Source of the DNA: UBA3263 sp964586765
Lineage (GTDB): Bacteria > Bacteroidota > Bacteroidia > Bacteroidales > Muribaculaceae
Direction: 5' to 3'
Length of the DNA stretch: 64,000 nucleotides
Assembly (NCBI GenBank): GCA_964586765.1
Contig: CAZPHN010000008.1
Coordinates: forward strand, 14,278 to 78,277
The notes below the pieces were generated by a model that searched no databases, was not told the origin of the DNA, and worked only from the letters and a program-made list of their open reading frames with translations. Position numbers and translations under genes: made by a program. Positions 25,962 through 35,304 of this stretch are shown piece after piece (position 1 is the first letter of the stretch; every line of letters begins with the position of its first letter).

Positions 25962-27275
25962 ATGAACAATCTTCGATTGCTCGCAGGGATTATTGTATCC
26001 TCCCTGCTGAGCGACGGAGTGTGTGCTGACGCGCAGCAGGTTATTTCGCTTGAAGAAATCTTCGAGATAGCCGAGCAGTCCAGCGCACGGCTCCGACCGT
26101 CAATAACCGCTATCGATGAGGCTCAAAAGGAGCTCTCAGTGGCACGCAGCAACCGCCTGCCCGACATTAACGCATCGCTGTCTGTCAGCTACATAGGCGA
26201 TGGATTTACCACCAAACGTGACTTCTCCGACTATCAGCCCGCACCCATCCCCCACTTGGGCACCGGACTCGGCGTCAACGTAGAGCAGCCGCTCTACACC
26301 GGCGGAGCCATCACCAATTCAATCAAACTCGCCGAACTCAAAACCACCGCCGCCCGTTACGCAGCCGACTTTCAGCGCGACAATATCCGCTTTCAGCTGA
26401 CCGGTTTCTACCTTGACCTCTACAAATACTCTAATCTTAGTAAGGTAGTTGACAGCAATCTTGAAGCCGCACGTAAGGTCCATGCCGAAATGCGCGCCCG
26501 CTATGAGCAAGGCACAGCCCTCCGCAATGACATTACCAGATACGAACTGCTGACGTCGAACCTCGAACTGCAGCAAACCCGGATAGCGAATACCATCGAC
26601 ATTCTCAACTCTAACCTAATCACTATAGCAGGACTCCCCTCCGGAACAATAATCGTTCCTGACTCGACTATACTCACGCGGTCACTGCCGCTGGAAGGCG
26701 AACAGTGGTGGCAGCAGGAGGCTGAAGGCAACTCACCGCGTCTCAGCCTTGCGCGCTCAGGCGTGAAACTGAGTCAGCGCGCCGAAAAACTCGTCCACTC
26801 CGAGCGTCTCCCCCACATCGGTCTGCAGGCAGGCTGGACCATGGACGGACCTATTCTGGTCGAAGTTCCCCCTATTGACCGCAATCTCAGCTACTGGTAC
26901 ATAGGTCTCGGCGTAAGCTACAATCTGTCGTCGCTATTCAAGACAAACAAGTCACTGGCAAAAAGCCGCCTCGCTACCCGCAAGGCTCAGGAAGAACTCG
27001 ACGCCGCGCTCGAGGATATCTCGCTTGCCGTGCGCGCCGACCATCTACGCTATCTTGAGGCTTATGAGGAACTGCAGACCCGCGAGAAATCCGTCGAGCT
27101 TGCCAACAGGAATTACGCAACGACATCTACCCGCTATTCCGCAGATATGGCTTTGATTACCGATATGCTCGACGCGGCAAACGCAAAACTCGACGCTGAC
27201 CAGCAGTTAGTCAACGCAAAAATCAATATTATCTATTATTACTATAAATTACTCTTCATTTCCGGAAAAATATGA
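25962..27275 (+). CDS. TolC-family outer-membrane efflux protein
   Basis: 437 residues with a signal peptide (first ~23 residues). The two-repeat coiled-coil TolC layout is visible: EIFEIAEQSSARLRPS at the start, long Ala/Glu/Leu heptads, VEQPLYTGGAI in the first half and LSSLFKTNKSLAKSRLA in the second, and DMLDAANAKLDADQQLVNA near the end. It would form the outer-membrane duct of the tripartite pump encoded here. Its stop overlaps the next start by four bases. Confidence 0.9.
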   Translation: MNNLRLLAGIIVSSLLSDGVCADAQQVISLEEIFEIAEQSSARLRPSITAIDEAQKELSVARSNRLPDINASLSVSYIGDGFTTKRDFSDYQPAPIPHLGTGLGVNVEQPLYTGGAITNSIKLAELKTTAARYAADFQRDNIRFQLTGFYLDLYKYSNLSKVVDSNLEAARKVHAEMRARYEQGTALRNDITRYELLTSNLELQQTRIANTIDILNSNLITIAGLPSGTIIVPDSTILTRSLPLEGEQWWQQEAEGNSPRLSLARSGVKLSQRAEKLVHSERLPHIGLQAGWTMDGPILVEVPPIDRNLSYWYIGLGVSYNLSSLFKTNKSLAKSRLATRKAQEELDAALEDISLAVRADHLRYLEAYEELQTREKSVELANRNYATTSTRYSADMALITDMLDAANAKLDADQQLVNAKINIIYYYYKLLFISGKI

Positions 27276-28306
27276 ACCACCGCAGCAAAAAAATATTATC
27301 ATACGTTCTTTCTCTGATTGTAATCGCAACCGCCGCTATTTGGGTAGCCGGCAAGTTTATCCACCTCGGTAACGTCGAATTTACTGATAATGCTCAAGTC
27401 AGGATGCAGATTGTACCTGTCAACAGCCGAGTGCAAGGTTACATCAAGGAAATAAGGTTTAACGAGTTTCAACCGGTAAAGAAAGGTGACACCTTGGTCA
27501 TAATTGATGACTCCGACCTGCGGCTGAATCTTGCGCGCGCACGCGCCGACCTTCAGAACGCCCTTGCCGGTCGCTCTGTGGCTGACCGTGCAGTCACCTC
27601 CGCGTCTGCCAACGTCAATGTTAGTGCCGCCTCCGTCAGCGAGGCTAAAGTCCTGATGGACATGGCTGCGACGGACTTGGATCGTTATGAGAAACTGTTG
27701 AGCCATGACGCCGTGACTCGCCGCGAATATGATGCCGTCAAAACCGACTATGAAGCGAAAAAGGCACGCTACGAAATGCTTGCGCGTCAGCAATCCGCCA
27801 CGTCAACCGTTGTTGACATGAACCGCACACGCCTCTCCCAGTCTGAAGCCGGAATTGAACTTGCTCGGGCTTTAGTTGAAACAGCCGAACTGAATCTGAG
27901 CTATTGTGTCATCCTCGCCCCGTGCGACGGCTACGCTTCGCGAAAGGAAATCCAGACCGGACAGTTGGTTCAGCCGGGACAGACACTGCTTGACGTGATT
28001 GACTCCACCGACGTATGGGTCGCAGCAAACTATAAGGAAACACAGCTCCGTCATATTCAGCCCGGCAACGCCGTCGAAATAGAAATCGATGCTATCCCCG
28101 ATGTCATATTCAAGGGCGAAGTTGAATCGATATCTTCCGCAACCGGTGCGTCACTCTCCGTCATGCCTCAGGATAATTCAGCCGGTAACTTTGTCAAAGT
28201 GCGTCAGCGTATTCCCGTGCGCATCCGTTTCACTGCCGACAACAAGCCGGAAGAAATGGCTAAACTGCGTGCCGGAATGAACGTGGAATGTTGCGTCAAG
28301 TATTGA
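27272..28306 (+). CDS. HlyD/EmrA-type membrane fusion protein
   Basis: 344 residues with an N-terminal membrane anchor (about 8-28), the biotinyl-lipoyl halves (VNSRVQGYIKEIRFNE and ILAPCDGYASRKEIQTGQLV), a coiled-coil hairpin between them, and a beta-barrel (VWVAANYKETQLRHIQPGN). This is the EmrA/FarA group that works with 14-span MFS pumps. It overlaps tolC by four bases and is followed at once by the MFS gene, so the three form one complex spanning both membranes. Confidence 0.92.
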   Translation: MNHRSKKILSYVLSLIVIATAAIWVAGKFIHLGNVEFTDNAQVRMQIVPVNSRVQGYIKEIRFNEFQPVKKGDTLVIIDDSDLRLNLARARADLQNALAGRSVADRAVTSASANVNVSAASVSEAKVLMDMAATDLDRYEKLLSHDAVTRREYDAVKTDYEAKKARYEMLARQQSATSTVVDMNRTRLSQSEAGIELARALVETAELNLSYCVILAPCDGYASRKEIQTGQLVQPGQTLLDVIDSTDVWVAANYKETQLRHIQPGNAVEIEIDAIPDVIFKGEVESISSATGASLSVMPQDNSAGNFVKVRQRIPVRIRFTADNKPEEMAKLRAGMNVECCVKY

Positions 28307-28307
28307 A

Positions 28308-29867
28308 ATGGCTGACAATCATCATTTCCCTCAGGGACCGTTTGACATCCCTGATGTCCCAAATTTCATACCCCGCAGACTGAAACCGTGGCTTTTCATC
28401 TTCTTTGTGCTGATTATCCAGTTTTCGGGAGGTCTCTATCTCGCTGCGGCTTCAGACATGGTCGGCACCACCGGACTGATGCAGGAAGATATACTGATGG
28501 CTGGCTACGCCTCCCTCATAGGGATGGCAATCAATTTTGCCGTCATGTTCCGCATAAAATTCCGGTTTACCAACCGCACTCAGCTGCTTGTCTGCGGTGC
28601 GGTACTTATGTCGGCGACATATATCTGCGCTACGTCTGACTGCGTTCCGCTATTGGTCATCACTTGCTTCATTGCCGGATGGTTCCGGATGCAAGCCACT
28701 TTTGCCTGCAACTCGACTATCCAGCTCTGGATTACTCCGGTGCGCGACATGGCTATTTTTTTCTGTTATGTCTATATAATTGTTGACAGCGTTATCCAAT
28801 TGAGTGGAATCGCGTCAATTTACTCCGCTTTCCACTTCGATTGGGCGTACATGCACTGGATAATGATGGGTCTGCTCGCACTGATGATGCTTATGGTCAT
28901 CATTCTTGTGCGCCCCGTGCGCGCACCCATGTATATACCCTTACTGGGCATTGACTGGCTCGGAGCTATCCTTTGGGCGGGATTCATGATTTGCTTTACG
29001 TTTATCTGCGTATATGGAAATTTTTATGACTGGTTCGACTCAAAGGAAATCATCATAGCTGCGGTTATCGGAATGGCGTGTGTAGCCGTCAACCTTTGGC
29101 GTGCCACATTCCTCCATCATCCCTACATATCGTTTCAGGCAATGAAGAACCGTAACGTAATCAGAGCCACGTGTATCTATCTGATTTTCTTCACACTGAT
29201 GGGTACGGAGCATGTTTTTGAACACTCATATGCCGCAACCATACTCGGTTTTGATGAAACTAACATCATTGACCTAAACTGGTATGTGTTCTACGGAGTT
29301 ATTGCCGGTTGCATCTTTACATATCTGACTTTCGCGCTCCGCAAGTGGCGATACAAGACCATGACTGCAATCGGTTTCACATTTGCCGCTGCATACTTGG
29401 CTTGGTTCTATTTCACCATTGACTATGGCGTGGAAAAGGAAATGTTGTTTATTCCCCTGTTCCTCCGCGGCTTCGGCTCGGTCATAATCTCGATTGTATT
29501 CCTCACCTCGATAGTACAGAGCGGACTGCCTTTTATGGTGTTTCCTCAGGCTCTCACCATCAACGGTTTTACCGGTGCGGTCATGAGTGCAGCTCTCGGT
29601 CCGGCTATCATCGGCGAATTCCTTCGCCATACCATGGCGAAAAATGCCTCTCTGCTTGGAGCCGGAATGCGCGACCTCAGTCTCTACGGTCCGGTTCAGG
29701 TTCATGCCCTCGTAGTTTCAATGAAAGAAATCTACGGGTGGTTGCTGATTGTCGCGATTGTTTCAATCATAGTAATTATGGTGAGCTACGGTCCGTTACG
29801 CCCATGGGCTATTTTCCCAAAATGGCGCACAATCCGACGCATTATCCGTGCATCAGTCCGAAATTAA
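28308..29867 (+). CDS. MFS drug transporter, EmrB-like
   Basis: 519 residues with about 14 predicted membrane spans, matching DHA2-type (EmrB) proton-driven exporters. It begins one base after the HlyD stop. Classical MFS loop motifs are weak; the assignment leans on length, membrane pattern and the tolC-hlyD context. A related group in Bacteroidetes sits in the same three-gene order. Substrates are unknown but probably hydrophobic or amphipathic toxicants such as bile acids or drugs. Confidence 0.85.
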   Translation: MADNHHFPQGPFDIPDVPNFIPRRLKPWLFIFFVLIIQFSGGLYLAAASDMVGTTGLMQEDILMAGYASLIGMAINFAVMFRIKFRFTNRTQLLVCGAVLMSATYICATSDCVPLLVITCFIAGWFRMQATFACNSTIQLWITPVRDMAIFFCYVYIIVDSVIQLSGIASIYSAFHFDWAYMHWIMMGLLALMMLMVIILVRPVRAPMYIPLLGIDWLGAILWAGFMICFTFICVYGNFYDWFDSKEIIIAAVIGMACVAVNLWRATFLHHPYISFQAMKNRNVIRATCIYLIFFTLMGTEHVFEHSYAATILGFDETNIIDLNWYVFYGVIAGCIFTYLTFALRKWRYKTMTAIGFTFAAAYLAWFYFTIDYGVEKEMLFIPLFLRGFGSVIISIVFLTSIVQSGLPFMVFPQALTINGFTGAVMSAALGPAIIGEFLRHTMAKNASLLGAGMRDLSLYGPVQVHALVVSMKEIYGWLLIVAIVSIIVIMVSYGPLRPWAIFPKWRTIRRIIRASVRN

Positions 29868-29901
29868 GATTTTTTTCTTACATTTGCCCATGAAAAAACC
29901 T

Positions 29902-29909
29902 TAATTTTG
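29902..29909 (+). promoter_or_regulatory. -7 box of the ABM monooxygenase gene
   Basis: TAATTTTG, 10 bases before the ATG at 29920, so the transcript would have a very short leader. A TTTG lies upstream at 29883-29886 but only 15 bases away, shorter than usual. Confidence 0.4.
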
Positions 29910-29919
29910 TATCGCAATT

Positions 29920-30195
29920 ATGTTAAGACTGAATTGTTTTATCCAGACTTCGGCTGAAAACCGCGCCGAAGTACTTGAAGCAGCAAAACGCCTCACCGCC
30001 GCTTCACTCAAGCAACAGGGCTGCATTGCCTACGACATTTTTGAAAGCGCAACCCGTCCGGACGTGATGATGATTTGCGAAACATGGGCTGACCAGAACG
30101 CACTCAATGCCCATAGCGCATCAGAGGTGTTTGCCGTCGAGGTAAGCAAGATGGAAGCTCTCGGCTCCCTCAAGCTCGAAACTTTTGAATTCTGA
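29920..30195 (+). CDS. ABM-family (YgiN-like) putative quinol monooxygenase
   Basis: A 91-residue ferredoxin-like-fold protein of the antibiotic biosynthesis monooxygenase family: RLNCFIQTSAENRAEVLEAA at the start, QGCIAYDIFESATRPDVMMI in the middle with the conserved Glu, and ETWADQNALNAHSASEVF with the His that marks the family. YgiN-type members oxidise quinols or aromatic compounds or degrade haem-like molecules without a cofactor. It lies between the efflux operon and the convergent hemerythrin-LuxR gene. Confidence 0.85.
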   Translation: MLRLNCFIQTSAENRAEVLEAAKRLTAASLKQQGCIAYDIFESATRPDVMMICETWADQNALNAHSASEVFAVEVSKMEALGSLKLETFEF

Positions 30196-30212
30196 GAAAT
30201 GATATCCGGGGT

Positions 30213-31133
30213 CTACGACTGGTGGACCTCGGATATTGTTACCAATCCGTGAATTATAGCAAACACGGTGAGTCCGGCGGCGGAATGAATGTCAAGCTTG
30301 GCGCAAATGTTTCGACGGTGGGTCGCCACGGTATGTACTGATACAAAAAGCCTCTCGGCTATCTCCTTATTCGACATTCCGCGCGCAATATTGCGCACAA
30401 TCTCCTTTTCACGCTCAGTCAGATTATGAACCTCAGGGTCTTTATCCTCTTCCGGCTCCACGGCGGGCTCAGGTGAGTCGACCACCTCACGTTCTACCTC
30501 ACGCACCGCCGGAACAAAAATCCGGTTCTCAACATCACAGTGGCTCATCAGGTCAGTCTCGCAGTTGATAATGTCAAACAAAACTGAATTCAACCGGTTG
30601 ACGTCAGCCCCGGTGCCATGATAATGGCAAATGAATATATCCTTCAGCTCATGTAGCTTGGTTGCGATAGGCTCATGTGTGCTTAAGAAACGGTCAATCG
30701 AATATTCAGTATCACGCCGTCCGTGCAAAAGATTGTCAACATAAGTGAAAACCACATTGTTTTCATGATTCATATGGTTTTCAACCTCGGTTACGTAATC
30801 ATCAAAAAAACGGAGAATGACAAGCGCGACATCCTCGCCTCCCGAACAGTTTATGGCATCTATAAGCTTACGGCGTATCTGCGGCAGAAGAAAGTCAATA
30901 AAATACTTATGCGCGCTGCGCAGATACTTCATCAAGGTAGGCAAGGAAATAGGATTTAACGGCAGCTTCCGCCCCGCAATCAGTGACGCAACAGCTAAAA
31001 ATGTATCGGTATCAACCTCTGCACGACTACACACCTCATCAATCGTATCATCGCCGAAACCAAGGGGAATGTTAAACCGACTCAGTGCCATCAGCAGAAC
31101 CGGAGTGTCCGCAATGGCATCACGCATCTTCAT
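30213..31133 (-). CDS. Hemerythrin-domain LuxR-type transcription regulator
   Basis: A one-component regulator. Numbered from a Met at 31160, residues 14-65 resemble the N-terminal domain of RIC/ScdA proteins (DTPVLLMALSRFNIPLGFGD). Residues 70-225 are a hemerythrin-like four-helix bundle with candidate di-iron ligands H84, H129, H132 or E133, H162, H207 and E211. After an acidic linker, residues 246-305 are a LuxR/GerE helix-turn-helix (LTEREKEIVRNIARGMSNKE). I prefer the Met at 31133 because the -7 box at 31165-31172 leaves no leader for the 31160 start. It probably senses oxygen or nitric oxide and controls stress genes; targets are not known. Confidence 0.85.
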   Translation of the reverse strand: MKMRDAIADTPVLLMALSRFNIPLGFGDDTIDEVCSRAEVDTDTFLAVASLIAGRKLPLNPISLPTLMKYLRSAHKYFIDFLLPQIRRKLIDAINCSGGEDVALVILRFFDDYVTEVENHMNHENNVVFTYVDNLLHGRRDTEYSIDRFLSTHEPIATKLHELKDIFICHYHGTGADVNRLNSVLFDIINCETDLMSHCDVENRIFVPAVREVEREVVDSPEPAVEPEEDKDPEVHNLTEREKEIVRNIARGMSNKEIAERLFVSVHTVATHRRNICAKLDIHSAAGLTVFAIIHGLVTISEVHQS

Positions 31134-31164
31134 TTTTGCGTCATAATGTTCTGATTTCATAGCG

Positions 31165-31192
31165 CAAAGTTAATGATTTTTTTGTAAATTTG
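31165..31192. promoter_or_regulatory. Overlapping divergent promoters (regulator / porin)
   Basis: Minus strand TAACTTTG at 31165-31172 and plus strand TAAATTTG at 31185-31192 lie only 12 bases apart, back to back. Neither has a clean TTTG at -33. Both transcripts would have leaders of fewer than about 30 bases. Confidence 0.5.
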
Positions 31193-31201
31193 CAGCCGGT
31201 A

Positions 31202-33202
31202 ATGAAGCATATTTTTCGCATATTATTTATATTTTCGCTGATATGTCCGCTGTCCGGAACCATGTCGGCGCAGACAAAGCTCAACTCTTCCGCTTCTGCA
31301 AAGAAAGGCAATGGTGGCACAGAGGAAAAGTCTACAGCCCAATCAGTTGAGTGGGCGCAAGCCATCACACGCATAACCAGTTGGAACGTCAGCGAGTTTC
31401 TTGGCGACCGCACCATGCGCGAAGTCGATACACTGCTTGAAAACTATTGTCAAAGCGTAGCCATCCCCGCCTATCAGTTCGGATATACCTCGGCTGTCAC
31501 GGGCAACTATGGTGCGGAAGGCATCTCTATGAACTATTTCGAGCGTCCCATCCCCGGACCGTTCTTCTTCACCGATGCCCTTGCCCCGTATATCCCTACC
31601 GTCGAAAACACGCCTTTTTATAACACCCGCGTCCCCATGACGCTCCTCACCTACAATACGAGCTACGGAAATCCGCAGCAACAGGACCGTTTCAAGGCTG
31701 TTTTCAACGGAAACATAAACAAAAATGCCCAGATTGGAGCTTGGACCGAATATATTTACTCCAAGGGCAGTTATGAAAATCAGGCAGACAAGCATTTCAA
31801 TTTCGGATTTAACGGCTCTTATTCCGGAACTCATTATCAGGTTTCTGCCCTTTTCAATCAATATTACTCCATCAATAAGGAAAACGGCGGTATCCAGAAT
31901 GACCTGTATATTACCGACCCGGCGGAAATTCAGGGCGGAAATTCAAAGGTTACGTCAAAAAACATACCCGTAAACCTTCAGAACGCCCACTCGATTGTAA
32001 ACGGACGCGAATTCTGGATGAATAATCGCTACCGTATGGGGTTTTTCCGTGAAAATCCGGAGGATTCTACCCGTGTTTTCGTTCCGGTCAGTCAGATTTT
32101 CTGGACTTTTGACTTTAATGAACATCACCATCGCTTCAATATGCGTACTCCCGGCGATATGGACTTTTGGGAAAACGCATATTTCGACGATAAGAAAACT
32201 TTTGATGATGCTCGCTCGCTGACGGTAAGAAACACCGTCGGAATTTCACTGCTTGAAGGATTTAAGAAGTGGGTCAAATTTGGACTGACAGCCTATGCGC
32301 AACATGAATTTAACCGCTACCGTCAGCTCCACAACTATGTACCCTTAGGAATCCGACGCATTTCCAAGGAAAATTCGCTCTACGTTGGCGGAAAACTCAA
32401 TAAGGAACAAGGTTCTCATTTCAGGTATAATGCCGATGCGCGTCTCGGAATTGCCGGCCATAATATCGGTGAGTTTGAAGTGAAGGGTGACGCCCAGTTC
32501 CGTGTTCGCATTCATCGCGACACCGCATCGGTTCGCGCCTACGCTGAATTCGATAATCTCCACCCGTCATTCTTTGTCGATGAATATGTCAGCAATAACT
32601 TCATATGGAAGAATGATTTCGGTATGACTCGCCGTCTCCGTTTTGGCGGTGAAATTGACATTCCGCAGACATGGACAAATCTTTCTGCCGGAATGGAGAA
32701 TGTCCAGAACCTGATTTATTTCGGCAATGACGCCTGTCCGGTACAACATTCCGGACACATTCAGGTATTTTCCGCCACACTCCGTCAGGACCTGAAATTA
32801 GGCATTTTCAACTGGCAGAACTCCTTGACATATCAGGCGTCAAGTAACTCCGATGTGTTGCGCATGCCCTCATTCAGCGTATATTCAAATATGTTCCTGC
32901 TTTTCCGGGTGGCAACACTTCATGTCCAGTTCGGCGTTGACTGCAACTATATGACCCGCTATCGTGCAATGGCTTATCAGCCCGCTACCATGACATTCCA
33001 TAATCAGGATGAAATATACGTAGGAAACTACCCGATGATGGACGCATATCTGAACATGAAACTAAGCAAAGTCCGTTTTTACGTTCTCGTTTCCCACTTC
33101 AATCAGGGACTCTTCGGCGGGTCAAATTATTTCTCAGCGGCTCACTATCCGCTGAATCCCCGCCGATTTCTGTTCGGTCTGAGCATCGACTTTGCAAACT
33201 AA
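31202..33202 (+). CDS. Putative outer-membrane porin (Porin_10-like beta-barrel)
   Basis: About 666 residues from MKHIFRILFIFSLICPLSG, a signal peptide; a four-residue longer frame exists. The body is a large barrel with many aromatic-rich strands (TYNTSYGNPQQQDRFKAV, HFNFGFNGSYSGTHYQV, FNQYYSINKENGGI) and no TonB plug domain. Length and strand flavour match the putative porin family common in Bacteroidetes. It is followed 22 bases later by a membrane-anchored solute-binding-like protein, a pair that may work together in uptake or signalling. Confidence 0.75.
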   Translation: MKHIFRILFIFSLICPLSGTMSAQTKLNSSASAKKGNGGTEEKSTAQSVEWAQAITRITSWNVSEFLGDRTMREVDTLLENYCQSVAIPAYQFGYTSAVTGNYGAEGISMNYFERPIPGPFFFTDALAPYIPTVENTPFYNTRVPMTLLTYNTSYGNPQQQDRFKAVFNGNINKNAQIGAWTEYIYSKGSYENQADKHFNFGFNGSYSGTHYQVSALFNQYYSINKENGGIQNDLYITDPAEIQGGNSKVTSKNIPVNLQNAHSIVNGREFWMNNRYRMGFFRENPEDSTRVFVPVSQIFWTFDFNEHHHRFNMRTPGDMDFWENAYFDDKKTFDDARSLTVRNTVGISLLEGFKKWVKFGLTAYAQHEFNRYRQLHNYVPLGIRRISKENSLYVGGKLNKEQGSHFRYNADARLGIAGHNIGEFEVKGDAQFRVRIHRDTASVRAYAEFDNLHPSFFVDEYVSNNFIWKNDFGMTRRLRFGGEIDIPQTWTNLSAGMENVQNLIYFGNDACPVQHSGHIQVFSATLRQDLKLGIFNWQNSLTYQASSNSDVLRMPSFSVYSNMFLLFRVATLHVQFGVDCNYMTRYRAMAYQPATMTFHNQDEIYVGNYPMMDAYLNMKLSKVRFYVLVSHFNQGLFGGSNYFSAAHYPLNPRRFLFGLSIDFAN

Positions 33203-33223
33203 ACAAATCTCCTCCCCTTAACC

Positions 33224-33985
33224 ATGAAGAATTCTCATAACCAGAAACCCCAGAGCCGCCTCCTGCTTTACGTTCTGCTGCTTGTAATCACTCTCGGCAT
33301 AATGTTTTCGCTGAAAAGATGCCGACACTTCGATGTCGGGTCACATGAGCCTCGCCCTAACGATACCCTCCGCGTTGCAATCCAGTATGCTCCCGGCTCT
33401 TTCTATATGCAGGGAGATACCCTTGGCGGTGTCGACTATGAAGCTCTGCAAAACCTTGGACTCCCATATCGTCTATACCCCATCACTAATCCCGCCGAAG
33501 GGTTGGACGGACTAAATGAAGGACGCTATGACCTTGTTATAGCCGACCTCCCTATGATTGCCGACAGCACATCGAACTATATTTTCACCGCTCCGGTCTA
33601 TGTTGACCGTCAGGTGCTGGTTCAGCGCGTCGATTCCGGTGCGACTCCTCTTATTCAGTCAGTTGTTGACTTGAAAAACGACACAATTTGCGTGTCTGAG
33701 AACTCACCGATGGCTGCACGCCTTAAAAATCTTGAAGAAGAAATCGGAGCGTCCATCTGTATCAGTGAACGCCCCGAAACTTCTGAAAAACTTCTTATTG
33801 AACTTGCCGGCGGATACAGCGGCGTGAATTATGCCGTTGTCAATGAATCCGTGGCTCGCGAAATGGCTGCCGATTATCCCAATCTCGACTATTCGGTTGC
33901 CGTATCGCTAAATCAGTTCCAGCCTTGGGTTCTTCGCAAGACCGATACTGCCCTGCGCGACACCATCAACGCCCTGTTGCGTTAA
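33224..33985 (+). CDS. Membrane-anchored solute-binding-domain protein (MltF N-domain-like)
   Basis: 253 residues: one N-terminal membrane anchor (about 14-32), then a family-3 solute-binding fold (DTLRVAIQYAPGSFY, GRYDLVIADLPMIADS, FTAPVYVDRQVLVQR, DLKNDTICVSENSPMAARL). It lacks the lytic transglycosylase domain of MltF and no ABC permease is nearby. It may bind an amino acid or muropeptide as a sensor or accessory. The 3' end overlaps the convergent tolC gene by 20 bases. Confidence 0.75.
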   Translation: MKNSHNQKPQSRLLLYVLLLVITLGIMFSLKRCRHFDVGSHEPRPNDTLRVAIQYAPGSFYMQGDTLGGVDYEALQNLGLPYRLYPITNPAEGLDGLNEGRYDLVIADLPMIADSTSNYIFTAPVYVDRQVLVQRVDSGATPLIQSVVDLKNDTICVSENSPMAARLKNLEEEIGASICISERPETSEKLLIELAGGYSGVNYAVVNESVAREMAADYPNLDYSVAVSLNQFQPWVLRKTDTALRDTINALLR

Positions 33986-35255
33986 GGTAAGCGGCACGCG
34001 CCGTCTGGAAATCACCGTAGGCGGTTGAATACTGGTCATGTGCCTGACGTGCCATGGCTTCGGCTTCAAGCAGGTCTGTAATCGTTGAGGTTCCCGCTTC
34101 GTAATATACCTTGTTGAGGCGCAGATTTTCCTCTGCCTGACCTATGGATTCGGCGGCAAGCTCCATCTTGCGGTGGGCGGCGGTCAGTTCATCCCACTTG
34201 TTCTGCATATTGATTTCAAGCATCTGTCCGAGGTCGTCAAGCTCGATTTTGGCATTTTCAAGCTCAAGATTTTTGCGCTTGATGGCGTGCGAGCCGCCCC
34301 ACCATCCGCTTATGGGTATGTTGACCACCAGCTGAAGGGCACCGAAATTGTGACCCTGCTCAAGCACATTATGGTAATACCATCCTGCACCACCAAGTAC
34401 CTGCGGAAGATTTTTACCCACTTCCATCTTCTTTTCAAGCTTCTTTGCCTTTACATTAGCCTGCAGCAACTGATAGTCAATGGTATTGTCAAGTGCCGCC
34501 GACGGATTGACGCGAAGGTCAAGGGGATAAGCCGGAACTTCTGTCGGAACGGGAGCATCGATGTTGATTGGACGCTCGAAATCCTCGCCGATATATTGTG
34601 ACAGCACCATACGACACAGCTGAATGCCGTTATCAAGGTCAACCATATCAGCCATGTAGCCGTTACGCTTCAACTGCACCTTCAGCAAGTCATTACGCAT
34701 CACAACGCCTGCATCCACCGCAACCTGAACCTGATTGTCAAGTGTGTCAAGTGTTGCGATTACTGACTGAAGCGTGCGCTTGGTTGCCTGCAAGGTAGCG
34801 AGCTTCCAATAATACTGCTCTGTGGTGAGCCTTACCTCGCGCTCGGTCTGCGCGCGCTGCAGCTCTGCGGCAGCCTCGCCTACCTTAGCCAACTGATTGC
34901 CGTTGACAATCTGACCGCCCATGAATATAGGCTGCAACGCCTGAACTCCGGCAAGGACACCATGTTTTACCAACTCAATGTTCAGCATATCCAGTGCATT
35001 GTACTGGAAAATGTAGTTATGTGAACGGAAGCCGAATCCGGTGGCGGAAATCTCCGGAAAATACTTCGTAAACGCTTCCTTGCGTGTCTGAGTCGCTGCC
35101 GCAGACGTATTATCTGCGCGCTTCAAGGCTGCATTATTGGCAACTGCCATGTCGATACACTGCTGCAACGTAAGGATAGTGTCCTGAGGTTCCGTCTGAG
35201 CTGTAGCACTAATCGCTGCAGCCATGGCTATAACAGATATGAATATCTTCTTCAT
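33966..35255 (-). CDS. TolC-family outer-membrane protein of the RND pump
   Basis: 429 residues with a signal peptide (MKKIFISVIAMAAAISATAQ) and the duplicated coiled-coil plan: TLQQCIDMAVANNAALKRA at the start, GVLAGVQALQPIFMGGQIV mid-way, VVNIPISGWWGGSHAIKR and ITDLLEAEAMARQAHDQY in the second half. It closes the three-gene RND operon, 49 bases after the pump gene. Together with adaptor and pump it would span the envelope to export small molecules. Confidence 0.9.
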   Translation of the reverse strand: MKKIFISVIAMAAAISATAQTEPQDTILTLQQCIDMAVANNAALKRADNTSAAATQTRKEAFTKYFPEISATGFGFRSHNYIFQYNALDMLNIELVKHGVLAGVQALQPIFMGGQIVNGNQLAKVGEAAAELQRAQTEREVRLTTEQYYWKLATLQATKRTLQSVIATLDTLDNQVQVAVDAGVVMRNDLLKVQLKRNGYMADMVDLDNGIQLCRMVLSQYIGEDFERPINIDAPVPTEVPAYPLDLRVNPSAALDNTIDYQLLQANVKAKKLEKKMEVGKNLPQVLGGAGWYYHNVLEQGHNFGALQLVVNIPISGWWGGSHAIKRKNLELENAKIELDDLGQMLEINMQNKWDELTAAHRKMELAAESIGQAEENLRLNKVYYEAGTSTITDLLEAEAMARQAHDQYSTAYGDFQTARAAYLNATGR

Positions 35256-35304
35256 AATCCTATTTATATCTAATATTTTGTATTTTCTATTTTGTATTCT
35301 GCAT

